Position numbers and translations under genes: made by a program | DNA from: Alistipes sp. | GTDB taxonomy: Bacteria; Bacteroidota; Bacteroidia; Bacteroidales; Rikenellaceae | Assembly: GCA_017630455.1 (NCBI GenBank) | Contig: JAGBVG010000070.1 | Location: 1 to 64,000, forward strand | Direction: 5' to 3' | DNA: 64,000 bases | Notes under the pieces: model-generated | What the model was told of the DNA's origin: nothing | Seen by the model: the letters and a program-made list of their open reading frames with translations, nothing else | The model's database searches: none | Part shown: in pieces, positions 27,787 through 35,102 of the stretch | Layout: each line of letters opens with the position of its first letter | How positions within the stretch are numbered: position 1 is the first letter of the stretch

Positions 27787-28123
27787 ATTCTATAATCAAG
27801 TAAAATTTATTTTCTAAATCTCTCTTTCCTTGTTCTTTTGTCTCGTTACGCCCCTCTTCTGTTACCCCTTTGGGGTACTCTTCAGCCACGTTGACCGCTC
27901 TGATGCAGACCACAAAGCTGCCGTGGAGACTTCACACTTGACAAAAATCGGTGCAAAGGTACATATTTATAGTGAAAAATCATAGAATTTCCGCTGTTAA
28001 CTTTTTAACACTATGAATTATTAAGTGTTACGAAAATAACAGTCGTAAGTATTTTGGCCTATTTTTCTACTTTATGACTACAAATGTGTGGTGTGTTTGC
28101 CATAATTTTACTACCTTTGTGAT
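27787..28123. promoter_or_regulatory. Divergent regulatory region between nifJ and the MBL-fold gene
   Basis: No gene seen in these 337 bases. A minus-strand TACCTTTG (complement of 27954-27961) is the best nifJ -7 box, giving a ~165-base leader. Within the leader a perfect TACCCC/GGGGTA hairpin lies at 27863-27877. Toward 28123 the sequence is AT-rich and carries TACCTTTG at 28112-28119, only 5 bases from the next ATG. Confidence 0.5.
28112..28119 (+). promoter_or_regulatory. -7 box immediately before the MBL-fold gene
   Basis: TACCTTTG ends 4 bases before the ATG at 28124. With the usual distance to the start point, the transcript would have almost no leader. The -33 element is not convincing. 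Confidence 0.4.
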
Positions 28124-28906
28124 ATGAAACTGACATTTTTAGGCACAGGAACATCTCAGGGAGTTCCAGTAATAGGATGCAACTGCGAGGTTTGTCGCTC
28201 GGGGGATAAGCGCGACAACCGCCTTCGCACCGCCGCAATGGTGGAGATCGACAACAAGCGCATCATAATCGATGCGGGTCCCGACTTCCGCTATCAGATG
28301 CTGCGCGAGGGAGTTACGCATATCGACGCTATTCTTCTCACCCACCAGCATAAAGATCACACAGGAGGTATCGACGACGTGCGCGCCTTCAACTTTGTGG
28401 ATTTTCCCATAATCCACACCACACACATCTATGCCAACGAGCCTACCATCGCGAGCATACGGCACGACTTCCACTACGCCTTCTCCAATGACAAGTATCG
28501 TGGCGTGCCAGAGATAGAGTTGCATACTATCACAGAGGATAAGTCGTTTGTTGTGTCGGGCATCGAGATCACACCTGTCGTAGGCTCTCACTCAGAGCGT
28601 TTTCGCTCTGTGGGTTTCCGCTTCGGCGACCTCGCATACCTGACAGATATGAACTATATCGCGAAGGAGGAGTTGGCAAAATTGAAGGGAATCAAGGTTT
28701 TGGTTATCAACGCTCTGCGCTGGACACCTCACAGCTCACACTTCTCTGTTGACGAGGCTCTATCTATCATACGTGAGGTAGCCCCCGAGCGCGCATATTT
28801 AACCCACCTATCACACCGTATAGGTCTGCACGCCGAGGCCTCTCAACGCCTACCCGAGGGTGTACATCTCGCCTATGATGGACTGGAGATAGCTATTAAT
28901 GAATAA
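28124..28906 (+). CDS. Metallo-beta-lactamase-fold hydrolase, PhnP-like
   Basis: 260 aa. Metal-binding motif THQHKDHTGG (HxHxDH) is preceded by the family start FLGTGTSQGVPVIGC. An extra NCEVC cysteine pair (residues ~20-24) is like the additional metal site of PhnP-type phosphodiesterases. Further ligands: PVVGSHSERF, YLTDMNYI, and a C-terminal THLSHRIG. PhnP cleaves cyclic phosphate diesters, but there are no phn genes nearby, and many Bacteroidales carry an orphan enzyme of this group, so the substrate is unknown. Cytoplasmic. Followed after 9 bases by an SDR gene, probably one operon. Start chosen because the frame begins directly after the -7 box. Confidence 0.9.
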   Translation: MKLTFLGTGTSQGVPVIGCNCEVCRSGDKRDNRLRTAAMVEIDNKRIIIDAGPDFRYQMLREGVTHIDAILLTHQHKDHTGGIDDVRAFNFVDFPIIHTTHIYANEPTIASIRHDFHYAFSNDKYRGVPEIELHTITEDKSFVVSGIEITPVVGSHSERFRSVGFRFGDLAYLTDMNYIAKEELAKLKGIKVLVINALRWTPHSSHFSVDEALSIIREVAPERAYLTHLSHRIGLHAEASQRLPEGVHLAYDGLEIAINE

Positions 28907-28915
28907 CGAGAAAGG

Positions 28916-29734
28916 ATGAAAAAATATCTTAACGGAAAGGTTGTTGTTGTCACCGGAGCGTCGTCGGGCATCGGCGAGGCTATGGCGCGCGAGTATGCCA
29001 AGATGGGGGCAAAGGTGGTTATGGCGGCACGCCGTGAGGAGGAGCTGCAGCGCATAGCCGAGGAGATTCGCAACGGCGGCGGCGAGGTAACATATTCGGC
29101 GTGCGACGTGACGAACGAGGATGAGTGCAAAAGACTCATTGACAAGGCCGTGGAGGTCTTTGGCGGCATTGACGTACTAATCTGCAACGCAGGACTCTCA
29201 ATGCGCGCTCTGTTTGATGACTGCGACCTGAAGGTTCTTCACCGCCTGATGGATGTAAACTTCTGGGGCACAGTGAACTGCACCAAATATGCACTGCCGT
29301 GGATTCAGAAATCTAAGGGTTCGATAGTCGGCATCTCCTCTGTTGCGGGCATCCACGGACTCCCTGGTCGCACGGGATACTCCGCATCGAAGTATGCTAT
29401 GACGGGATTCATAGATACCATACGTATCGAAAACCTGAAGAAGGGTGTCCACGTTATGACAGCCTGTCCAGGCTTCACAGCCTCTAATGTCCGCTTCTCG
29501 GCCCTCACAGCCGATGGCACGCAGCAGGGCGAGACACCGCGCAACGAGTCGAAGATGATGACCCCCGAGGAGGTGGCACACATCGTGGCGCGCGGCATAC
29601 ACCGCCGCAAGCGTCTCTGCCTGATGGAGTGGGAGGGTCGCGCAACGCACCTTCTCAAGAAGTTCGTCCCAGGATTTGTCGACCGAATGTTCTACGCCGT
29701 GATGGACAAGGAGCCAGATTCTCCGCTTAAATAA
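28916..29734 (+). CDS. Short-chain dehydrogenase/reductase (SDR)
   Basis: 272 aa. Classical SDR features: cofactor motif TGASSGIG (residues ~13-20), a downstream RREEE that may favour NADP, CDVTNED, ICNAG, catalytic Ser in GISSVAG and YSASK with Tyr/Lys. The C-terminal part (HLLKKFVPGFVDRMFYAVM) is amphipathic and may contact membranes, as in SDRs acting on lipids or fatty acyl groups. A good purine-rich site, GAGAAAGG, precedes the ATG. Co-transcribed with the MBL-fold hydrolase; the shared pathway is not clear. Ends in a bidirectional hairpin. Confidence 0.93.
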   Translation: MKKYLNGKVVVVTGASSGIGEAMAREYAKMGAKVVMAARREEELQRIAEEIRNGGGEVTYSACDVTNEDECKRLIDKAVEVFGGIDVLICNAGLSMRALFDDCDLKVLHRLMDVNFWGTVNCTKYALPWIQKSKGSIVGISSVAGIHGLPGRTGYSASKYAMTGFIDTIRIENLKKGVHVMTACPGFTASNVRFSALTADGTQQGETPRNESKMMTPEEVAHIVARGIHRRKRLCLMEWEGRATHLLKKFVPGFVDRMFYAVMDKEPDSPLK

Positions 29735-29735
29735 G

Positions 29736-29768
29736 AATAATGGGTATCACGTTGTGACACCCATTATT
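29736..29768. terminator. Bidirectional terminator after the SDR gene
   Basis: AATAATGGGTATCAC (29736-29750) pairs with GTGACACCCATTATT (29754-29768), 15 bp with one wobble. Confidence 0.85.
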
Positions 29769-29776
29769 CTACCATA

Positions 29777-30979
29777 TCACTTCACTGAGTGCTGCCTCAT
29801 CCAATCGGCAATCTCCCTTGAGGCATTACCGCGCTCCTTGGAGCCTACGTGATTGGCAAAGAAGTCGTGGAGACGACGCTCATACTCCACACTATCGAAG
29901 TTCTCGATGGCCCGCATCAGCTCATCCTCACTCTCCGCAAGCGGATATGGCAACTCTCTGAGATTGAAATAGTAACCACGATCATACTTCGCAACATCCA
30001 CAGCGTAGAGCATACACGGCTTGCCCATAAGCGAGAAGTCGAACATAGAGCTTGAGTAGTCGGTGATAAGCAAGTCAGATGCCGAGAGAAGCTCCTGCAT
30101 ATCGTGATACTTCGTGCCATCGTAGACACCCTCAAAAGCTACGAGCGGCGAAGTATCGACCTTGCCGATAAGATTGGGATGAAGCCTCACGATAACACTC
30201 ACATTCTTACAACCATACATACGGCATAATGCTGCTTTCACACGCTCCCAGTTGATGCTATAAGGCTCGATGCTTGTGTCGTGAATATTGCGAAACGTAG
30301 GGGCATAGAGCACTATTTTTCCACCCTTATCCACGCCAAAATACTCCTCTATACGTCGGCGCGCCGCAGCAATGCCCTCGGAGTCGAAAAAAAGATCATT
30401 GCGAGGGATGCCACACTCCAACACCTCACCATCGTACCAGAAGGCACGATTTATAAGCTCGGTGTGCATACGGCTTCCCGAGATCATAAGGTCACAAGCC
30501 TTGGAGTCGAGTTTTGCACGCGCCACATAGCCATAGCCGAGCTTATCCTCCACATCCTTCTCGATACGCTTCAGAGCCACACCCGCGTGCCACAGCATAA
30601 GATACTTCTGCTCGGGACGCTTATGCCAATATATACGATAAGGACCTGTACGTGAGTTTGTAACAAGGAACTCCGCCGTAGCCAGAAGCTTGAAATACTC
30701 AAGCGACTTAAACCTCACAACCTTGATACGCGGATCTACAGCCGTGACCTTAACACCCTTGCGGAACACCCAATAGATCTCCATATCGGGATGGTGCTGC
30801 AAAAGATATTCGCTCAAATATCGAGGGTTGCAGCCATACTGCTTGAAATTATACGCCCAGCACATAACCCGGCCTGGCTGAACAGGATAGCATAAGCGGT
30901 ATATATGTGATATGATGTTTCCAAGAATCTTCGCAGCTCTATTCATATAATACGAGATCCTGCCTCCCAAACGTTTCAT
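29777..30979 (-). CDS. CDP-glycerol:glycerophosphotransferase-like polyol-phosphate transferase (TagB/TagF type)
   Basis: 400 aa from ATG 30979 (MKRLGGRISYYMNR). The longer reading begins with GTG inside the -7 box and is rejected. Family motifs: WHAGVALKRIEKD, ISGSRMHTELINRAFWYDG, CGIPRNDLFF, VLYAPTFRN, LLITDYSSSMFDFSLMGKP. These enzymes transfer polyol-phosphate units (glycerol-P, ribitol-P) from CDP-polyols to make teichoic-acid-like polymers or decorate surface glycans on the cytoplasmic side of the membrane. It is divergent from the cytidylyltransferase fusion that could supply its CDP-polyol donor. In a Gram-negative this points to a phosphopolyol capsule or LPS modification (inference). 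Confidence 0.92.
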   Translation of the reverse strand: MKRLGGRISYYMNRAAKILGNIISHIYRLCYPVQPGRVMCWAYNFKQYGCNPRYLSEYLLQHHPDMEIYWVFRKGVKVTAVDPRIKVVRFKSLEYFKLLATAEFLVTNSRTGPYRIYWHKRPEQKYLMLWHAGVALKRIEKDVEDKLGYGYVARAKLDSKACDLMISGSRMHTELINRAFWYDGEVLECGIPRNDLFFDSEGIAAARRRIEEYFGVDKGGKIVLYAPTFRNIHDTSIEPYSINWERVKAALCRMYGCKNVSVIVRLHPNLIGKVDTSPLVAFEGVYDGTKYHDMQELLSASDLLITDYSSSMFDFSLMGKPCMLYAVDVAKYDRGYYFNLRELPYPLAESEDELMRAIENFDSVEYERRLHDFFANHVGSKERGNASREIADWMRQHSVK

Positions 30980-31008
30980 TTCCGATAAAGTCAAGTATAA
31001 ATATATCA

Positions 31009-31016
31009 CAAATATA
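31009..31016 (-). promoter_or_regulatory. -7 box for the polyol-phosphate transferase gene
   Basis: TATATTTG on the minus strand, 29 bases before the ATG at 30979. It lies back-to-back with the plus-strand promoter at 31027-31056; the two promoter regions are adjacent. No clear -33. Confidence 0.5.
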
Positions 31017-31026
31017 GGTATAAATA

Positions 31027-31056
31027 TTTGAATTTGGAAAATAATTCATAAATTTG
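31027..31056 (+). promoter_or_regulatory. Promoter of the CDP-polyol operon
   Basis: TTTG (31027-31030), 18 bases, TAAATTTG (31049-31056): good Bacteroidetes promoter. It leaves a leader of about 100 bases before the GTG start at 31159. Confidence 0.65.
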
Positions 31057-31158
31057 CCTATAATTACGACCCGAAGAGCAAGAGTCACGATACGTTGCAA
31101 AACCCAGCAATTATCGCAAGATTCTGCTCGTAGAGACTTAACGAAATTACTTTTAGGC

Positions 31159-32505
31159 GTGAAAAAGGTTATCACATACGGAACATACGACCTATTACAC
31201 GAGGGACACATAAACCTTCTGCGTAGAGCTAAGGCCTTGGGCGACTACCTCATTGTGGGCGTTACCAACGACAGCTTCGACCGCGAGCGCGGCAAGCTCA
31301 ACGTGCGCAACAATGTCCTTGAGCGTGTGGAGGCTGTTAAGGCTACAGGCTTCGTAGACCAGGTGATTATTGAGGATTATATGGGTCAGAAGATCGACGA
31401 TATCCTCAAGTATGATGTTGACATCTTCGCCATAGGTTCCGACTGGGAGGGTAAGTTTGACTACCTAAAGGAGTATTGCGAGGTTGTCTATCTACCTCGC
31501 ACCGAGGGTGTCTCCTCCACAATGCTTCGCGCCGAGAGCGAAATCATAGTGAACATCGGCGTTGTGGGCTGCGGCCGCATTGCCCGACGTTTCATACCAG
31601 AGTCTGCGAAGGTGGATGCCGTGCGCATTTCGGCAATATACGACACCGTGCGCAGCGCGGCAGAGAGCATCACGGACGACAAGAGCCTTGTGTGCGATAG
31701 CTTCGAGGAGCTTGTCGAGAGGTCGGATGCCGTGTACATTGCCACACCACATTTGGCACACTACCATCAGGCTAAGTATGCCCTGGAGCATAACCGTCAC
31801 GTGCTCTGCGAGACTCCGCTTGTACTTCGTGGCAAGGAGGCCGAGGAGCTCTATGCTATAGCGCAACAGCGAGGTCTTGTGCTTATGGAGGCGAACAAAA
31901 CTGCCTACTGCCCCGCCTTTAACCACCTTATGACCCTCATCAAGAGTGGTCTCATCGGCGATGTTGTGGGTATCGACGCCTCGGAATCGAAGCTATGGGG
32001 CGAGGATAAACTCAAACGCGAGCTTGACCCTAACGAGGCGGGAGGATCGCTCTACGAGATGGGAAGCTACCCTATGCTTCCGATTATCAAGCTCTTTGGT
32101 GTCGACTACCGTAATATCAACATATACAGCCGTATGAATCAAAACGGCGTCGATGTATACACCCGAGGTATTATGCGCTACGACAATGGCATAGCGTCGT
32201 TCCAGCTCGGCTTAGGCGTAAAGACCGAGGGCAACCTTGTGATCTCAGGCACACAGGGCTATGCCTATGTTCAGTCGCCGTGGTGGAAAACCGACTACTT
32301 CGAGCTTCGCTACGAGGATCAGAACCTCAACAAGAAGTACTTTTACCATTGGGAGGGGCACGGCCTGAGATATGAGATTCAGGAGTTTGTGTCGTGTATC
32401 ATCAACCACCGCAGCCACTCTTCGCGCCTATCACCCAAAGAGAGCATCGCGATGGCATATATTATGGAGCAATTCTCCGACCGCCAAAACGTATTTGAGA
32501 TATGA
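31159..32505 (+). CDS. Bifunctional fusion: TagD-like glycerol-3-phosphate-type cytidylyltransferase + Gfo/Idh/MocA oxidoreductase
   Basis: 448 aa from GTG 31159. The longer frame starts inside the promoter, and the first domain begins exactly at this codon; no ATG is available. Residues 1-~130 are a full-length TagD domain with YGTYDLLHEGHINLL (HxGH at 14-17) and RTEGVSST (114-121). Residues ~132-448 are a Gfo/Idh/MocA oxidoreductase with a Rossmann motif (GVVGCGRIA, 134-142) and PHLAHYHQAK. The usual catalytic EKP is ETP (218-220), so the Lys is replaced. Probably makes a CDP-polyol and interconverts the polyol or a sugar precursor. The next gene overlaps by ATGA, indicating coupling. Confidence 0.9.
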   Translation: MKKVITYGTYDLLHEGHINLLRRAKALGDYLIVGVTNDSFDRERGKLNVRNNVLERVEAVKATGFVDQVIIEDYMGQKIDDILKYDVDIFAIGSDWEGKFDYLKEYCEVVYLPRTEGVSSTMLRAESEIIVNIGVVGCGRIARRFIPESAKVDAVRISAIYDTVRSAAESITDDKSLVCDSFEELVERSDAVYIATPHLAHYHQAKYALEHNRHVLCETPLVLRGKEAEELYAIAQQRGLVLMEANKTAYCPAFNHLMTLIKSGLIGDVVGIDASESKLWGEDKLKRELDPNEAGGSLYEMGSYPMLPIIKLFGVDYRNINIYSRMNQNGVDVYTRGIMRYDNGIASFQLGLGVKTEGNLVISGTQGYAYVQSPWWKTDYFELRYEDQNLNKKYFYHWEGHGLRYEIQEFVSCIINHRSHSSRLSPKESIAMAYIMEQFSDRQNVFEI

Positions 32506-33245
32506 GACGCGCTTTAGTTGTTGGCGGTGCCAATGGCATCGGACTCTCCATAGCCCGACTCCTGGCCGAGGATGAGCGTTTCGATGTGGTATATATCGTA
32601 GACCGCGCAGAGGTTGCTGAGGGACATCGTCATCCGAAGTTTGTCTGCAGGATTTTCGACCTCCGCTCAGACGACTTCTCGATATTCGACACATTTACCG
32701 ATATCGATACGCTGATGATAACCGCAGGCTTCGGACGCTTGGCACACTTTGCTGATATCAGCGAGGAGCATATCACCGATAGCTTCACCGTCAACGCCAC
32801 CTCCGTAATCCGCATCCTGCACCACTTCTACCCCCGCATCAGCTCTACCAAGGATTTTTATTGCGGAGTTATGGGCAGCATAGCGGGCTTCCTCTCCTCG
32901 CCGCTCTTTGCGGTATATGGCGCGACAAAGGCGGCACTAAAGATATTTATCGAGAGCGTAAACGTAGAGCTCGAAATGTCGGGAACATCGAACCGCATAC
33001 TCAATATATCGCCAGGCTCGATCAAAGGCACTTCATTCTACAATGGCACTACCGACCTATCGGCTACCAGAGCTTTGGCCGAGGAGATATTGCAGAGGCT
33101 GTGGGCAAAGAGCGACCTCTATATCCCGATGTACGACGAGATATTTAAGGATGTTCTTGAGCGTTATCATAACGATTTCCGCGCCGAGGGACGCCACTCC
33201 TATGAGTATAAACTACAGAGTGGCAGAATAATAGAGAAAAAATAG
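32502..33245 (+). CDS. SDR oxidoreductase of the CDP-polyol operon
   Basis: 247 aa. Nucleotide-binding VVGGANGIGLSIARLL at the N-terminus, Ser in GSIAGFLSS, and YGATKAALK with the Tyr/Lys pair. It overlaps the stop of the fusion gene (ATGA at 32502-32505), a sign of translational coupling, and is followed after 13 bases by a glycosyltransferase. In analogous systems (ribitol-P in Haemophilus or Gram-positive teichoic acids) an SDR reduces a keto-sugar phosphate before cytidylylation. A similar role is plausible here, but the exact substrate cannot be read. Confidence 0.9.
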   Translation: MRRALVVGGANGIGLSIARLLAEDERFDVVYIVDRAEVAEGHRHPKFVCRIFDLRSDDFSIFDTFTDIDTLMITAGFGRLAHFADISEEHITDSFTVNATSVIRILHHFYPRISSTKDFYCGVMGSIAGFLSSPLFAVYGATKAALKIFIESVNVELEMSGTSNRILNISPGSIKGTSFYNGTTDLSATRALAEEILQRLWAKSDLYIPMYDEIFKDVLERYHNDFRAEGRHSYEYKLQSGRIIEKK

Positions 33246-33258
33246 TATTTATACATAT

Positions 33259-34197
33259 ATGCAACAACCTATCACCATTTCCATCATAGCACCTATCTAC
33301 GGTGTTGAGCACTATATCGTGGAGTTTGCGCGCTCTGTGCTGTCGCAGAGCTATCCTCATATTGAGTTTATCTTCGTGAATGATGGCACCAAGGATCGCT
33401 CCATAGAGCTTCTCGAGGAGCTTATTGCAAAGGAGTTTGAGCACCGTCGCCCTCAGATTAAGATTGTGCATAAGGCCAATGGCGGCCTCCCTGCAGCACG
33501 CCGCACAGGCTTGGAGCACGCCACGGGAGAGTATATATATAATGTAGACTCCGATGACTGGCTCTCAGAGGGCTCGATAGAGAAGATAGCAGCAAAAATC
33601 GCAGAGACGAATGCCGACATCGTATACTTCAACTACGTTAAGGAGTATCCCTCGCGCTCCAAGGTGAAGAAGGAGCGTAGATATCAGGCCGACCAACAGA
33701 AGCTCTACGTGCGTAATATGTACAACCACCGCTCATTCGGTACGCTCTGCAACAAGTGTATACGCCGTAGCATCTTCACCGAGAATGTGATCCACACGCC
33801 GAAATATGGCTATGCCGAGGATTGCTTCGTCTCGACACAGGTGGTTGGCTACTCGCGCTCGATAGCCTATCTCGACGAGGATGTATACCACTATCGCAAG
33901 GGCATAGCGACAGCCATCACAAGTCAGCAGCGTTGCAAGCGCAAGAGGGAGTATGCCCTCAATTTTATAGAGCTATATCTCAAATATAAGGATGTGCCCA
34001 AGGAGCAGAACCCGATATATCCGATCATCGACGACATACTCATCCAAGCGGGCTGGTACTCGATATGGTATCGCTTAGGCCTCTTCAAGGAGTATCCGTG
34101 GTTGGCAAAGGTTGTGCGTGGCGCGAAGATTCGCGGTGGCGGCTCGGATGTTCCGCTTTTGGCTCAGATAGTAACAAAACTGGTGGCGATGTTTTAA
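33259..34197 (+). CDS. Family 2 glycosyltransferase
   Basis: 312 aa. GT-A fold N-terminus ISIIAPIYGVEHYIVEFARS, then FVNDGTKDRS, ANGGLPAARRTGLEHATGEY and the metal-binding NVDSDDW (DxD). The C-terminal third is basic with hydrophobic helices suited to membrane association. Transfers a sugar from a nucleotide sugar to a growing surface glycan. Last gene of the CDP-polyol operon. Its 3' end forms the left arm of the terminator hairpin. Confidence 0.92.
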   Translation: MQQPITISIIAPIYGVEHYIVEFARSVLSQSYPHIEFIFVNDGTKDRSIELLEELIAKEFEHRRPQIKIVHKANGGLPAARRTGLEHATGEYIYNVDSDDWLSEGSIEKIAAKIAETNADIVYFNYVKEYPSRSKVKKERRYQADQQKLYVRNMYNHRSFGTLCNKCIRRSIFTENVIHTPKYGYAEDCFVSTQVVGYSRSIAYLDEDVYHYRKGIATAITSQQRCKRKREYALNFIELYLKYKDVPKEQNPIYPIIDDILIQAGWYSIWYRLGLFKEYPWLAKVVRGAKIRGGGSDVPLLAQIVTKLVAMF

Positions 34198-34213
34198 CAT
34201 CCCACCAGTTTTT
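34177..34213 (+). terminator. Terminator overlapping the glycosyltransferase 3' end
   Basis: AAAACTGGTGG (34177-34187) with CCACCAGTTTT (34202-34212), and inner GATGTT/AACATC, followed by a run of T. The stop codon sits in the loop region. Confidence 0.85.
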
Positions 34214-34239
34214 TTTGCATCATTGCTCTACCTTGCGAG

Positions 34240-34920
34240 CTATCTCTTTCTGTTAAGTGCCTCATCGGCGGAGATGGTCTTGATAAGCACCACGCCGTGC
34301 ACGCCCCTGAAGCCATACATATTCGAACTCTTGATAATCTCCACAGAACCAACGTCGTAGATGTTTATCATATCGATATTCGACACCTCCATACCATCAC
34401 ACAACACCAGCACCGCCGAGGAGCTATTTATAGAGTTCTGAGTGCGGAGACACAACTCGCCGTTTATATACCTCAGACCAGGATAACAGATGAGAATGGC
34501 CTGCAGTAGACTCGTGCTTCCCGTTGCACGTAATCTGTCGCCCGAAATTCCCGATGAGAAATCGGTGCTCTCCCTGCGCTTGACATACCCGAAGCCGTAG
34601 TTCATCAACTCCTCCGACTCCTCAGCCTTAAAGGTCTCACCCTCCGAAGCCCATATAATATCTATACTCCTACGTCCCGAGACCGGAATCTCCAAGGTAT
34701 CACGCTTATATATTATATATAGTGTGTCGTCATCCTTTATGTCGGTAAGTCCGAAACGCCCCTTACCATCCGAGCGTGTTGTTTTGTTGCTATCCTTCAC
34801 CCTTACCGTAGCCTTTATTCCCGAGCCATCGAGATGGCGGATACGACCATTGAACGGTGTCTGCGCCTCGGCAGCCGCGAATAGCATCACGGCAAGTAGC
34901 GTTATAATAAGCTGTCTCAT
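34240..34920 (-). CDS. Stand-alone carboxypeptidase-regulatory plus TonB-plug protein without barrel
   Basis: 226 aa, signal peptide MRQLIITLLAVMLFAAAEAQ. Residues ~22-90 resemble the carboxypeptidase-D regulatory-like domain at the start of SusC proteins. Residues ~105-220 resemble a SusC plug: YGFGYVKRRESTDFSSGIS corresponds to the GYGTxxK entry of the plug, and NMYGFRGVHGVVLIKT corresponds to the YGARGANGVIxITT signature. The frame then stops, so the ~700-residue barrel is absent. The gene is intact, with no sign of a decayed barrel downstream: 34239 runs into a terminator. Located between the polyol operon and PPi-PFK. Function unknown; could regulate or interact with TonB or a barrel partner. 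Confidence 0.85.
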   Translation of the reverse strand: MRQLIITLLAVMLFAAAEAQTPFNGRIRHLDGSGIKATVRVKDSNKTTRSDGKGRFGLTDIKDDDTLYIIYKRDTLEIPVSGRRSIDIIWASEGETFKAEESEELMNYGFGYVKRRESTDFSSGISGDRLRATGSTSLLQAILICYPGLRYINGELCLRTQNSINSSSAVLVLCDGMEVSNIDMINIYDVGSVEIIKSSNMYGFRGVHGVVLIKTISADEALNRKR

Positions 34921-35016
34921 AGTTGTTGAAGTGCGTTTTATGATGGTAAAGTTAGCTGTTTTTATCGAATTTTGAAATAGTTTGCAAAAAATTGGATAAT
35001 TCTTAAAGAAATTTAT

Positions 35017-35024
35017 TATTTTTG
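35017..35024 (+). promoter_or_regulatory. -7 box for the phosphofructokinase gene
   Basis: TATTTTTG, 78 bases before the ATG at 35103. The nearest upstream TTG is 22 bases away, a marginal spacing. Confidence 0.4.
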
Positions 35025-35102
35025 TGGTACAAAATAGCTCAAAGAGCCTACGGGTTCTATCGCAAAAGATTCAAAAACACTAATAATAAAATAGAACTAA
35101 CT

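Noticed and set aside
27787..27961. nifJ leader considered as a TPP or cobalamin riboswitch
   Set aside because: The conserved cores of these riboswitches are not present.
30980..31009. N-terminal extension of the polyol-phosphate transferase (GTG at 31009)
   Set aside because: The codon is inside the predicted -7 box of the gene's own promoter.
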